Shown here: positions 51,204-59,938 of the stretch, in pieces
How positions within the stretch are numbered: the first letter of the stretch is position 1
How the letters are laid out: the number at the start of each line of letters is the position of its first letter
Source of the DNA: JAAYEL01 sp964345835
GTDB taxonomy: Bacteria; Bacillota; Clostridia; Tissierellales; Peptoniphilaceae
Direction: 5' to 3'
Assembly: GCA_964345835.1 (NCBI GenBank)
Contig: CAYFSL010000005.1
Span: 1 to 64,000, forward strand
Length of the DNA: 64,000 nucleotides
Translations under genes and position numbers: made by a program
Notes under the pieces: generated by a model
Databases searched by the model: none
What the model was told of the DNA's origin: nothing
What the model saw: the letters and a program-made list of their open reading frames with translations, nothing else

Positions 51204-51752
51204 ATGGCAAAGAGAATCGGATTTATGGTAGGAAGTTTAAGAAAAGAATCTTTCAACAAGAAAGTTGCCGAAAAGTTAATAGACCTATTGCCAGAAGGCT
51301 TTGAAGGTGAAATTATTGATTGGTCTAGTCTTCCAATATATAGAGAAGAATATGACCAAGATGAACCAGCAGAATACAAGGAATTTAGGGAAAAATTAGA
51401 TAGCTATGATGGAATCATCTTCCAGACTCCAGAATACAACAGGGGGATGCCAGGCGGCTTGAAAAATGCCATTGACGTTGGATCAAGACCTTGGGGGATG
51501 AATAGGTGGGCTGGTAAGCCAGCGGCTGTATTTTCATCATCAATAGGACCTTTAAGTGGGGCTCTTGCAGCCAACCAACTTCGTCAGGTAGTATCCTTCC
51601 TTAGCATGCCAACACTTACACAACCAGAAGTTTACTTAGGAAATATCGGAAATTCATTTGATGAAGAAGGAAAGATGAAAAAAGACCTTGAAGACTTCTT
51701 GAAGACAGCAGTTGCTGCCTATGTTGACCACTTTAATGCAGTGGCTAAATAG
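51204..51752 (+). CDS. NADPH-dependent FMN reductase-family protein
   Basis: The 182-residue flavodoxin-like protein has GSLRKESFNKKVAEKL (phosphate loop) and the FQTPEYNRGMPGGLKNAIDVGSR motif (quoted in part: TPEYNRGMPG and LKNAIDVGS) of the NADPH:FMN/quinone reductase family. It probably reduces quinones, azo compounds or chromate and acts in oxidative stress. AGGAGG lies nine bases before the ATG. Its SigB-like promoter suggests stress induction. Confidence 0.93.
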   Translation: MAKRIGFMVGSLRKESFNKKVAEKLIDLLPEGFEGEIIDWSSLPIYREEYDQDEPAEYKEFREKLDSYDGIIFQTPEYNRGMPGGLKNAIDVGSRPWGMNRWAGKPAAVFSSSIGPLSGALAANQLRQVVSFLSMPTLTQPEVYLGNIGNSFDEEGKMKKDLEDFLKTAVAAYVDHFNAVAK

Positions 51753-51799
51753 TTTAATTAGGCAGGTATATATAAAAAAATAAATACAATTAAAGATTG

Positions 51800-51836
51800 A
51801 AAAAAGGCTATTGGTGTCAAACTAATAGCCTTTTAA
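51800..51836. terminator. Bidirectional terminator between the FMN reductase and VWA genes
   Basis: GGCTATT and AATAGCC pair around an 11-base loop, with A/T tracts on both sides. It overlaps the VWA stop codon at 51833. Confidence 0.85.
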
Positions 51837-53542
51837 GTTTTTCTAGATATTTTCTCGATTGAATTTTGGATGAATCTCCCACAGGCTCCAGATATTTGCT
51901 TGGCTGTGTGGATTTTTACGAAATTTGTTTGAAAGAGCTTTTTAGCATTGTGGCTGGACTGGTCATCTCCAGTTATGATTGCAGCAATTTCAAAGCCATT
52001 TCTTCTTAACTGTCCTAGACTTCTACTTGCCGCATCAAGGGCAAGGTCTCCCTGGTAGTTTTTATAGACTAGGGAATTAACCCTATAAGGTTTGAGGTCA
52101 TTGGGTTTTGCATCTGTCAAGATAATAAGGAGTTTATTTTTATTGTCTCTTGTAAGTTGCTTAAATCCTTTATAGGCTAGACCATCCCTATTCCATCCCA
52201 TTGCTTTGTAGGATAATATCTTATTTATGTCGCTTTCTTCCTCAAAGTCCTTGTGGATATTAAAAACTGTATAGTTATTTACAGTATTAAAAGAGCTAAC
52301 CCTCACGGGAATCTGGCACTTGTCCATGCTTTTAGCCAGGATATAGGCTTGGATGGCGATCTCTGTCTGGTAGTCTATCCTAGAGGCTGAAGCATCCAAA
52401 AGAATGTCTACAGTCATAGTTGCAGAGGCTGAAGGACTATTTTTAATAAATACCTTATGCCTATCATTGACCAGGGCTTTCCAGGCAATCTTTCCAACTA
52501 ACCTACCACTTTTACTAAGGTCCTTATTCTTACCGCTTTCAAGGGCTAGGGCCCTTGAAATCTTGTTGGAAAGGTCAATAATTGACCTATTATAGAGGAT
52601 AGAGTCTTTTTTATAGGAGGAGAGATTATTTTCCAGTTGTTTTTTTATCCCGTCTTTTATGATATCAATCTCTGGACTATACCTGGACTTTGACTTATCC
52701 CCTTTGGTATACCAGAGGATACAGCCTTTATCTTCCTCGATTGAATATTTTTTCTGGATCTCTATTTGTTCTTTTTCTGAGAAAATATTTTGTCCAAATA
52801 TAGCCTGGATTTTTTCCTCCCCATCGTCAGTTTGTCCCACAAGATTGACTAGGAAATTTTTTACTCCGGAAAGAGACTTTCTAGAAGGAGTTTCTTTTTT
52901 TATGAGCATGGTATTAGAAAATTCAAGCTTCCAATTTCTATAGGAAATCTTATTTTTGAATAAGCTATTTCCTTTTTTCCATCTCATAGGCTTATGTATT
53001 GTAAATCTTTTTGTTAATATTTCTAAAAGCTTTTTCTCTAGGTCTTCGTAATTATCTGCTTCTAAACCCATTAACTGGTCATATAGGACCTGATTTTTCT
53101 TGCTTAGAGGTCTTTGCTTTTCACCCAGGATTTCCTTAGTCTTGTAGTCGTATAGACTATAGGCTAAGTTCATTTGATAGGCCATAATCTTTTTCTTTAG
53201 CTCGTTGGCATTTTGAAAATTAGAAGCATAGGCCATCCTTAGGTCATAAAGGACAGGTCTTTTAGCAAGTTCCATCCTGTATACTAAGTTTTCTAGGGTA
53301 AGCCAGGTGACTAGGTCAAGGGTTGTAGCCTTGAAATTATTAGACCATTTTGAGAAAAGTTTAGATATGTTTTCTTGACCAAAATACTTGAAGGATAGGC
53401 CAATGACCGTATTCATGTAAAAGTCGGGGTTACCGTAGAGGTCTTTTGCTATGAAGTCGGGTTCAAATTTGTACTTTCTTGCCCCATTCCATATTTGATT
53501 GAAAAGTCTTCTTTCGTCTTGAGCTGATAGTCTAGTTGTCAT
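51833..53542 (-). CDS. VWA-domain protein partnered with a MoxR ATPase (CoxE/NorD-like)
   Basis: The 569-residue soluble protein has a helical N-terminal region of about 370 residues without recognisable motifs. A C-terminal von Willebrand A domain has the metal-ion site DASAS in VDILLDASASR, a Thr/Asp later in ILTDAKPND and an intact core. Such proteins work with MoxR AAA+ ATPases as chaperones inserting metals or activating target enzymes. Its ATG overlaps the MoxR stop by 4 bp (ATGA). The client is not evident in the neighbourhood. Confidence 0.85.
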   Translation of the reverse strand: MTTRLSAQDERRLFNQIWNGARKYKFEPDFIAKDLYGNPDFYMNTVIGLSFKYFGQENISKLFSKWSNNFKATTLDLVTWLTLENLVYRMELAKRPVLYDLRMAYASNFQNANELKKKIMAYQMNLAYSLYDYKTKEILGEKQRPLSKKNQVLYDQLMGLEADNYEDLEKKLLEILTKRFTIHKPMRWKKGNSLFKNKISYRNWKLEFSNTMLIKKETPSRKSLSGVKNFLVNLVGQTDDGEEKIQAIFGQNIFSEKEQIEIQKKYSIEEDKGCILWYTKGDKSKSRYSPEIDIIKDGIKKQLENNLSSYKKDSILYNRSIIDLSNKISRALALESGKNKDLSKSGRLVGKIAWKALVNDRHKVFIKNSPSASATMTVDILLDASASRIDYQTEIAIQAYILAKSMDKCQIPVRVSSFNTVNNYTVFNIHKDFEEESDINKILSYKAMGWNRDGLAYKGFKQLTRDNKNKLLIILTDAKPNDLKPYRVNSLVYKNYQGDLALDAASRSLGQLRRNGFEIAAIITGDDQSSHNAKKLFQTNFVKIHTAKQISGACGRFIQNSIEKISRKT

Positions 53543-54423
53543 GGTAGAAACACTTGATCCCTTTTTTGGTCAGGGGTAAACCTGCCTTTAATAACATCAT
53601 TAAGGAGGTCTCTTTCAAAGTGGTCAAAGCTCTTATTAACTATGGCCATCTCTAAGGCTTGAATGACACCTAAACCATTATCTACCAGGCTTATTGCATC
53701 CAGAAAACCCCTTATGTCCATACAGCTAGTTGAGACTTCTCCTGCCAGTGCTTTTTTCTTCATATCTATAAATAGGCTAGCAAATTGCCTAGCATAGTCT
53801 GGGGAAATGTTTGGGAACTCCCTTAAGATTAATTTTTCTAACTGGTCTTCAGATAGGGCTGGCATTTCTATGACGACAAACCTAGATAAAAGGGCCTCAT
53901 TTAGGTCCCTAGTTCCTGCGTATCCATAGTTCATGGTAGCAATAAATCTGGTAGCATCATCTAGAAATATTTTGTCGTATCCTGGTATATCGATTGACCT
54001 TCTGAAGTCCAAGGTTGAGTGAAGGACAGCCATGGCCTCATTTTTAGCCATATTTATTTCGTCAAGAACCCCGAAGCCTCCATACTTGGCACATTGGTAA
54101 ATTGGTCCTTCTTGGAATTCAACCTGGCCATTTTTCAAGGTATCTGCCCCTATTAGGGAGGCGGTATCTATGTTGACATTAAAGGAGATATCCCATAAGG
54201 GCCTTTTGAAGTAGGCGGCGAGATTTTCCGCTAAGACATTTTTACCGGTTGATTTTTCCCCGACTAGGAGGATATTCTTCTTAGCCAGAAGGGCTGTTAC
54301 AGCCTTATTCCATATATCATCCCCGATGAATTTAAAATGGGGAGTTGGAATCCTATTTACAACGGATGGGCAGGTCTTGTGGTGTTCTATAAAATCAGAA
54401 ACTTTTTTATCTAAATTATTCAA
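53539..54423 (-). CDS. MoxR-family AAA+ ATPase
   Basis: The ATPase has Walker A LLVGEKSTGKN, Walker B FGVLDEINMA, sensor 1 FIATMNY and the Arg finger region NEALLSRFVVIEMP. It resembles CbbQ/NorQ-type MoxR proteins. The start is uncertain: TTG at 54423 has GGAGG at the right distance and gives 294 residues, while ATG at 54483 in the same frame gives 314 but lacks a good site. It forms an overlapping pair with the VWA gene. Confidence 0.88.
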   Translation of the reverse strand: MNNLDKKVSDFIEHHKTCPSVVNRIPTPHFKFIGDDIWNKAVTALLAKKNILLVGEKSTGKNVLAENLAAYFKRPLWDISFNVNIDTASLIGADTLKNGQVEFQEGPIYQCAKYGGFGVLDEINMAKNEAMAVLHSTLDFRRSIDIPGYDKIFLDDATRFIATMNYGYAGTRDLNEALLSRFVVIEMPALSEDQLEKLILREFPNISPDYARQFASLFIDMKKKALAGEVSTSCMDIRGFLDAISLVDNGLGVIQALEMAIVNKSFDHFERDLLNDVIKGRFTPDQKRDQVFLP

Positions 54424-54535
54424 AATTGACCTCCAATATAGTTCAAGGAAGGGGAATTTATCCCTCCTATAATAGCTTCTCATATAATTATACTATAGCA
54501 CACAAAGGGGATATGGGAGACTTTTTCTACGGAAT

Positions 54536-54570
54536 AAAAAGAGTGCCAGAAATAAATATTCTGACACCCG
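54536..54570 (-). terminator. Terminator of the DsrE-family gene
   Basis: GTGTCAGAA and TTCTGGCAC pair with one mismatch around a short AT loop, then TCTTTTTATT on the minus strand. It separates the DsrE gene from the MoxR-VWA operon. Confidence 0.75.
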
Positions 54571-54654
54571 ATAGTTTTTATTCTACTGATAAATTTAATA
54601 AACATTTTACCCTATCAATTATTTAGACTAAATTATTATAGCATCTAGCCCTTA

Positions 54655-54993
54655 TTATAGGGTGATTACTTGATAGCCTTCTGATAGGTAGTCATCCATG
54701 GAAGGATGACCCTTTAGTGAAGATAGGAAGGTCATGCCTAAGTCCTTGTTAATATCGTAGACTTCCATGGTCTTTGAGCATGCCTCGCAAACTCCCGCTA
54801 TAATCCCCTTCTCAAGAGCCTTCTTAAATAGGGGGTTTGACTCGTCTGTTAGGACCTTAGGAAGCTTAACTGCTTCACCTTCAAAGATAATTTTTGCATC
54901 TCCCCCCTTTTCAAGGATGTCAAAGGCGTTTAGTAGTAGGTGTTGGAAGCACATTTTGTGGTTTCTAAACGCGAAAAAAGCTACTTTTGTCAT
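54655..54993 (-). CDS. DsrE-family protein
   Basis: The 112-residue protein shows the DsrE/F fold pattern: FFAFRNHKMCFQHLLLNAFDI, IIFEGEAVKLP, and GVCEACSKTM with a Cys pair (CEAC) that could carry sulfur. Members act in sulfur relay or as small redox proteins; the role of this lone type is unknown. AGGAGG precedes the ATG and a candidate operator lies upstream. Confidence 0.85.
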   Translation of the reverse strand: MTKVAFFAFRNHKMCFQHLLLNAFDILEKGGDAKIIFEGEAVKLPKVLTDESNPLFKKALEKGIIAGVCEACSKTMEVYDINKDLGMTFLSSLKGHPSMDDYLSEGYQVITL

Positions 54994-55018
54994 AAAATCC
55001 TCCTAAATCAAGTTATTA

Positions 55019-55033
55019 TTGATAGATTATCAA
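55019..55033. promoter_or_regulatory. Inverted repeat at the DsrE gene transcription start (candidate operator)
   Basis: TTGATA, three bases, TATCAA is a perfect 6-3-6 inverted repeat. It covers the predicted transcription start. A further half site (TTGATAA on the minus strand) lies at 55041-55047 over the -10. Confidence 0.45.
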
Positions 55034-55037
55034 TTAC

Positions 55038-55066
55038 AGTTTATCAAAATATTAGCTACAATTCAA
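55038..55066 (-). promoter_or_regulatory. Sigma-A promoter of the DsrE-family gene
   Basis: TTGAAT (55061-55066) and TAAACT (55038-55043) on the minus strand, 17 bp apart, directly upstream of an inverted repeat. Confidence 0.55.
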
Positions 55067-55100
55067 TATTTCTCATATTAGAGAGTTGGGAATAATCTGA

Positions 55101-57818
55101 CTAGTCGTGCAGGCCCATCTTTCTTTCAATAGCCTTGTGGATTTCCCCTACTATAAATGGTAGGAAGGCAAGTGGAAGGATCACAGCCCAAGCCTTTAAT
55201 CCAAGGGTTACTGTTTCAAAGACCACTTGTAGGAAAGGTACATATACCACTACAAGGGTTAGGACAAATGATCCCAAGAAAGCATAGACTAGACTCTTGT
55301 TTGAGAATACTCCCAACTCAAACACTGAATATTTTTCAGACCTTGCTGAAAATGACCTTAATAACTCAGCAAGGATTAAGGTTACAAAGGCGATAGTTCT
55401 TGCTCCCTGAACTCTTTGTTCGTAGTCAAGACCCTTAAATCCAAACTTAAGAGATATGAAGAAGGCTGCAAGGGTTGCAAGGGCAATGGCTATAGCTTGA
55501 GCAGCTATGTTGTCCCTTAAATCAGGGTCTATGATTTGCTCATCGGTCTTTCTAGGTGGCTTGTTCATAATATCTGGGTGTCCTTGCTCAAGTCCTAGGG
55601 CTAGGGCTGGGAAGGAGTCAGTTACAAGGTTAAGCCATAGTAAGTGGATGACTGTAAGAGGCACTGGAGCCCCTAGAATCATGGCTACAAGCATAATCAA
55701 TACTTCCCCTATATTACAAGATAATAGGAAGGATACGAACCTCTTGATATTTGAGTAGATAATCCTACCCTCTTCAACTGCATGAACAATAGTAGCAAAG
55801 TTATCATCAGTAAGGATGACCTCAGCTGTATTCTTGGCAACATCTGTACCTGTAATTCCCATGGCAATACCAATGTCAGCCTTTTTAATGGCAGGAGCAT
55901 CGTTGACCCCATCTCCTGTCATGGCAGTTATTTCGCCATTTTCCTTAAGGGCTGTTACTATTTGCACCTTGTTTTCAGGAGAAACTCTGGCAAATACCCT
56001 GGTATTTTTAACTATTTCCCTAATTTCTTCAGGGGTCTTTGTGTTAAGCTCCTTACCCATCATTGCCTGGTCTTCTCTTTCGGCTATTCCAAGGTCTTTG
56101 GCGATGGCTAGGGCTGTATCCAGGTGGTCTCCAGTAATCATTATAGTTGTGATACCAGCTGTCTTTGTTTGCTTTATAGCATCTCTGACCTCTGGCCTTG
56201 CAGGGTCTATCATACCTAAAAGTCCAACTAGGATTAGGTCTTTTTCGATTTCATCCGGGTCATCTGTTTCAGGAATCCCATCATAGGTCTTATAAGCTAG
56301 GGCAAGAACTCTTAGGGCCTTCTTGGCGAAGGAGGAGTTAGCCTCTGCTAGGGTCTTTCTTTCTTCATCAGTTAGTTCGACAATCTCTCCATTTAGGTAA
56401 ATATGGCTACACTTATTAAGTAGCATGTCTGGAGCCCCCTTAGTGAAGGCGGTAATCTTTCCAGGAATATAATTTTCATGGAAGGTTGTCATCATCTTCC
56501 TGTCGGAGTCAAAAGGAATTTCCTTAACTCTTGGATACTTGTCATTTAAGTCCTCACTTAGGAGTCCGGCCTTGTTGGCAACTGTCACAAGAGATCCTTC
56601 TGTAGGGTCGCCGACTATGGTAAATTCACCATTTTCATCCTTGATTTTAGCATCTGAGTTAAGGCTAGCACCAGATACTAGGAAGATGGCTTCAGGATAG
56701 TCCTTTAGGTCTACGGTCTTACCATCTAAGTGGAAGTCCCCTTCTGGTTTGTAACCTACCCCATCTACATCAAAGCTAAGTCCGTTGACATAAAGCTTTT
56801 TAACGGTCATTTCATTTTGGGTTAGAGTACCAGTCTTGTCTGAACAAATAACTGTTGTAGTTCCTAAGGTTTCAACTGCTAGGAGCTTTTTTACTATGGC
56901 ATTTTTTTCGGCCATCCTATTCATTCCTATAGATAGGACTATGGTAACTACAGCTGCAAGCCCCTCTGGAATAGCTGCTACTGCAAGAGATACTGCCGTC
57001 ATCAGACTTTGGATAAAGTCCATGTCCTTTCTAAACATCCCTATTATAAATACGATTACAGAGACGGCAATTACTATGGCCCCAATGGTCTTAGATAGCT
57101 TTTCCAGCTTTTTTTGAAGAGGAGAAAGGTCTTCTTGTGCATTTTGAATATTTGTTGCAATCTTTCCTATCTCTGTATCATGACCAGTTGTTGTAACAAC
57201 TCCCTCGCACCTTCCATAGGTAACTATTGAAGATGAGTGGGCGTAGTTGGTCCTATCGCCAATTTCTGTTGTTTTTTCAAAGACCACGTCTGAGTGCTTT
57301 TCTACGGGAACTGACTCCCCTGTCAAGGATGATTCGTCAATCTTAAGGTTTACGCTGTCTAATAGTCTTAGGTCTGCTGGAACTATGTCCCCTGTTTCCA
57401 GCTTGACTATGTCTCCTGGGACTAGTTCGCTAGACTTGATGGTCAAAAGCTTCCCATCTCTTATGACTTTGGCATTGGGGGAAGCCATGTTTTTTAGGGC
57501 TTCGACAGAATCTTCTGCCCTTCCCTCTTGAATTAAGCTCATAGTCGCATTAAGGACAACTATGGCTAAGATGATTACCATTTCAATCCAGTCACCAGTA
57601 AAGGCTGATAGACCGGCAGCTATAATCAGGATGATGACCATGGGGTCAAGAATCTGCTCTAATAGCTTTTGCATGAAAGGTTTTTTACTAGTTTCTTGAA
57701 GCTTATTTTCGCCATACTTTTCCAGCCTGGCTTTAGCCTCTTTTTCTGTAAGGCCGGTGGATGGGTTAGTTTCTAACTTTTTAACCACCGATTCCTTGGT
57801 ATCCATATACCAGTTCAT
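55101..57818 (-). CDS. P-type Ca2+/Mn2+ ATPase (P2A, PMR1/YoaB-like)
   Basis: The 905-residue cation pump has the N-terminal cation ATPase domain, TGES in DESSLTGESVPV, phosphorylation site DKTGTLT, nucleotide-binding KGAPD, hinge TGDGVNDAPA and about ten membrane segments. Transport residues AAIPEGLAAV (TM4) and NLVTDSFPALALG (TM6) match the Ca2+/Mn2+ P2A class. It exports divalent cations at ATP cost. Its leader carries a manganese riboswitch, so Mn2+ efflux is the likely main task. ATG 57818 follows GGAGG; the in-frame codon at 57830 lies ahead of that site. Confidence 0.94.
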   Translation of the reverse strand: MNWYMDTKESVVKKLETNPSTGLTEKEAKARLEKYGENKLQETSKKPFMQKLLEQILDPMVIILIIAAGLSAFTGDWIEMVIILAIVVLNATMSLIQEGRAEDSVEALKNMASPNAKVIRDGKLLTIKSSELVPGDIVKLETGDIVPADLRLLDSVNLKIDESSLTGESVPVEKHSDVVFEKTTEIGDRTNYAHSSSIVTYGRCEGVVTTTGHDTEIGKIATNIQNAQEDLSPLQKKLEKLSKTIGAIVIAVSVIVFIIGMFRKDMDFIQSLMTAVSLAVAAIPEGLAAVVTIVLSIGMNRMAEKNAIVKKLLAVETLGTTTVICSDKTGTLTQNEMTVKKLYVNGLSFDVDGVGYKPEGDFHLDGKTVDLKDYPEAIFLVSGASLNSDAKIKDENGEFTIVGDPTEGSLVTVANKAGLLSEDLNDKYPRVKEIPFDSDRKMMTTFHENYIPGKITAFTKGAPDMLLNKCSHIYLNGEIVELTDEERKTLAEANSSFAKKALRVLALAYKTYDGIPETDDPDEIEKDLILVGLLGMIDPARPEVRDAIKQTKTAGITTIMITGDHLDTALAIAKDLGIAEREDQAMMGKELNTKTPEEIREIVKNTRVFARVSPENKVQIVTALKENGEITAMTGDGVNDAPAIKKADIGIAMGITGTDVAKNTAEVILTDDNFATIVHAVEEGRIIYSNIKRFVSFLLSCNIGEVLIMLVAMILGAPVPLTVIHLLWLNLVTDSFPALALGLEQGHPDIMNKPPRKTDEQIIDPDLRDNIAAQAIAIALATLAAFFISLKFGFKGLDYEQRVQGARTIAFVTLILAELLRSFSARSEKYSVFELGVFSNKSLVYAFLGSFVLTLVVVYVPFLQVVFETVTLGLKAWAVILPLAFLPFIVGEIHKAIERKMGLHD

Positions 57819-57850
57819 AATTACCTCCATAATAAAATTAAAATAAGGGA

Positions 57851-57885
57851 TAAAAAAGACCTAATGGGTCTATCCCATTAGGTCT
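57851..57885 (-). terminator. Riboswitch-controlled terminator of the P-type ATPase gene
   Basis: AAGACCTAATGGG and CCCATTAGGTCTT form a 13-bp stem with a 5-base loop, followed by TTTTATCCC on the minus strand. Its 5' arm includes the CCTAAT that closes P1 of the riboswitch, so the two structures exclude each other. Confidence 0.9.
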
Positions 57886-57969
57886 TGCTACCGATTTATA
57901 GGTATTTAACCGGGTAGGCTAGACTGCCCACCGTATTGACGACTAAATGTTATTAGCTACTCCCCTAAT
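57877..57969 (-). promoter_or_regulatory. yybP-ykoY manganese riboswitch
   Basis: On the minus strand the conserved pieces of RF00080 occur in order: GGGGAGTAGC, GTCGTCAATACGG, ACCCGGT and GGTAGCAAGACC. P1 is closed by ATTAGG (57964-57969) and CCTAAT (57877-57882). Mn2+ binding would stabilise P1 and prevent the downstream terminator, switching the ATPase on. A TATAAT -10 (57977-57982) lies just upstream on the same strand. Confidence 0.92.
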
Positions 57970-58027
57970 TCTTCTTATTATAATCTATTTTCGCTAATAA
58001 TTCCATAAAATCTGTCTTATTCTCTTC

Positions 58028-58309
58028 TTATTGTCTTTCATCCTTACTTTCTTCATTTTTAAGGTCTTTTTCATCATCAAGGGGAATATTTCCTGAGGAA
58101 ATTAAGTAAAGGTCCCATCCATACATTATCATCGAAAGGACGAAGAGGATAATGACGAAGGGGTTGTCGTAAAATGTTGGAGGATCTATAGGACTAAAGT
58201 CACGCCCCCTTGTTTGTATGTAGAACTCAATTAGGACATATAATCTTTCGACTGTAAAAATGATTGCACTAGTAATCAATAGCTTTGTAGCCGTATTCTT
58301 TAATCTCAT
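58028..58309 (-). CDS. Small two-helix membrane protein of unknown function
   Basis: The 93-residue protein has two predicted membrane segments (about 8-28 and 50-72). A short extracytoplasmic loop and a very acidic/Lys C-terminal tail (about 76-93) complete it. I do not recognise a family. It is upstream of the riboswitch but has its own promoter and may be unrelated to the ATPase. Confidence 0.65.
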   Translation of the reverse strand: MRLKNTATKLLITSAIIFTVERLYVLIEFYIQTRGRDFSPIDPPTFYDNPFVIILFVLSMIMYGWDLYLISSGNIPLDDEKDLKNEESKDERQ

Positions 58310-58357
58310 TTAGGGTCCTTCTGAATAATATTTTAATAGAAATCCTACTATATTTAT

Positions 58358-58386
58358 ATTATAATCCCATAGTTTTTCTTGATCAA
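58358..58386 (-). promoter_or_regulatory. Sigma-A promoter of the small membrane protein gene
   Basis: TTGATC (58381-58386) and TATAAT (58358-58363) with a 17-bp spacer on the minus strand. The leader is about 45 nt. Confidence 0.75.
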
Positions 58387-58509
58387 TATATAGAATTACT
58401 CCTATATAACCATTAATTTGATAGAGAAATCGAGAAAAATAGCTAATATATAATTTGCAATATGGGGGGACAAAGCTTAAACTAAAGGTTGAAATATTTA
58501 GGAGGACTT

Positions 58510-59307
58510 ATGAGAATTTGTTCACTTTCTTCGGGTTCGAAGGGAAATTCAATCTTTGTTGAATCAGACAAATCAAAAGTTTTAGTGGATTGCGGCCATA
58601 GTGGTAAGTTCCTTGAGACCCTGATGAGAAGTATTGGGGAGGAGGCAAAAGACCTCAATGGGATCTTTGTGACCCATGAACACATGGACCACATAAAGGG
58701 GGTTGGGGTCCTTAGTAGGAGGTATGACCTGCCAGTTATAGCAAATGAGAAGACCTGGTTGGCTATGGCACCAGTCATAGGAAAGATAGATCCGAAAAAT
58801 ATCTTCGTATTTAAGACTAATAGCTTCTTTTCTTTTAGGGACATGGATATCCATGCAATAAATACCTTTCATGATGCCTGCGACCCAGTAGCCTTTATCT
58901 TTTACCAAAAAAAGCAGAAGATTTCTATCCTTACAGACACCGGGATAGTTACAGACCAGATGAAGGATGCTATAAGAGGGTCAAATGTCTACCTTTTGGA
59001 GGCCAACCACGACCTAGACATGCTTAAGAAGGGACCCTACCCATATAGCTTGAAAGAGAGGATATTATCCGACTTTGGCCACCTTTCCAATGACTCAAGC
59101 AAGATAATTCTTGAAGATGTCCTTAAGGGAAATGCTGAAACTGTAATCCTTGGACACTTAAGCGATGAAAACAACCTTGAAGAGCTAGCTTTTAACGAAA
59201 TCCATTCCCACCTCAGTGGGCTGGGAGCAGAAGTTGGAAAAGATATTTTCCTAAGGGTTGCACCCAAGCTAAGTGCCGATATAATTACCGACCTGGGGGA
59301 CTTATGA
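58510..59307 (+). CDS. walJ: WalJ (YycJ)-type MBL-fold hydrolase
   Basis: The 265-residue metallo-beta-lactamase-fold protein has SLSSGSKGNS at the start, the metal motif THEHMDHIKG, D in LTDTG and H in LGHLS. In Firmicutes WalJ usually belongs to the walRK operon and is a predicted 5'-exonuclease linked to cell division and mutation rate. walR, walK, walH and walI are absent here. ATG 58510 follows AGGAGG. It overlaps rlmH by 4 bp. Confidence 0.92.
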   Translation: MRICSLSSGSKGNSIFVESDKSKVLVDCGHSGKFLETLMRSIGEEAKDLNGIFVTHEHMDHIKGVGVLSRRYDLPVIANEKTWLAMAPVIGKIDPKNIFVFKTNSFFSFRDMDIHAINTFHDACDPVAFIFYQKKQKISILTDTGIVTDQMKDAIRGSNVYLLEANHDLDMLKKGPYPYSLKERILSDFGHLSNDSSKIILEDVLKGNAETVILGHLSDENNLEELAFNEIHSHLSGLGAEVGKDIFLRVAPKLSADIITDLGDL

Positions 59308-59783
59308 ATATAGAGATAATTTGCATTGGAGATATAAAAGAAAAATATTTGGCGGATGCCATAAAAGAGTATAAAAAGAGGATAGGGGCCTATGCAAGGC
59401 TCGACATAATCGAGTTAAAGGAGGAAAGGCTCCCTAATAATCCTTCAAAAAAGGATATTGAGCTAGCAATTTCTGCAGAGGGCGGGGCTATAATAAACAA
59501 GCTGGGACCTAGGTCCTACAAGATTGCCCTTTGTATAGAGGGAAAAGAGTTGGATAGCCTGGACTTTGCAAAAAAGATAGAGGATGTTACCCTAGATGGC
59601 TACAGTGATATCTGCTTTATAATCGGGGGCTCCGATGGATTAAGCCCTGAGGTAAAGGCCCTTGCCGACTATAAACTATCATTTTCCAAGATGACCTTTC
59701 CCCACCAGCTTATGAGGCTTATATTAGTCGAGCAGGTTTATAGGGGCTTTAAGATTTTAAAGGGAGAGCCCTACCATAAGTAG
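59304..59783 (+). CDS. rlmH: 23S rRNA (pseudouridine1915-N3)-methyltransferase RlmH
   Basis: The 159-residue SPOUT methyltransferase shows FIIGGSDGLSPEV, the SAM-binding knot (LSFSKMTFPHQLMRLILVEQ) and the invariant C-terminus EPYHK. It methylates pseudouridine 1915 in helix 69 of 23S rRNA. It overlaps walJ, a conserved pair near oriC in Firmicutes. Confidence 0.97.
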   Translation: MNIEIICIGDIKEKYLADAIKEYKKRIGAYARLDIIELKEERLPNNPSKKDIELAISAEGGAIINKLGPRSYKIALCIEGKELDSLDFAKKIEDVTLDGYSDICFIIGGSDGLSPEVKALADYKLSFSKMTFPHQLMRLILVEQVYRGFKILKGEPYHK

Positions 59784-59938
59784 CAGACCCTTGCTGGATT
59801 AATTCTCTAAGATATTGAAAATTATATCTAATCGAGGGTTGATACTCTAATAGCCATTTTTAGCCTGGTGTGGTAAAATATGGGGCATGAATAATTTGAT
59901 TATTATTAATAGGACAAGAGAGATTAGAGAAAGTTAAG

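Noticed and set aside
55019..55033. Fur or PerR box upstream of the DsrE gene
   Set aside because: The arms are TTGATA around a 3-bp centre and do not align with the 7-1-7 Fur or PerR consensus.
55816..56286. 156-codon plus-strand frame inside the P-type ATPase gene
   Set aside because: It is fully antisense to conserved ATPase motifs (hinge and phosphorylation regions) and has no start signal.
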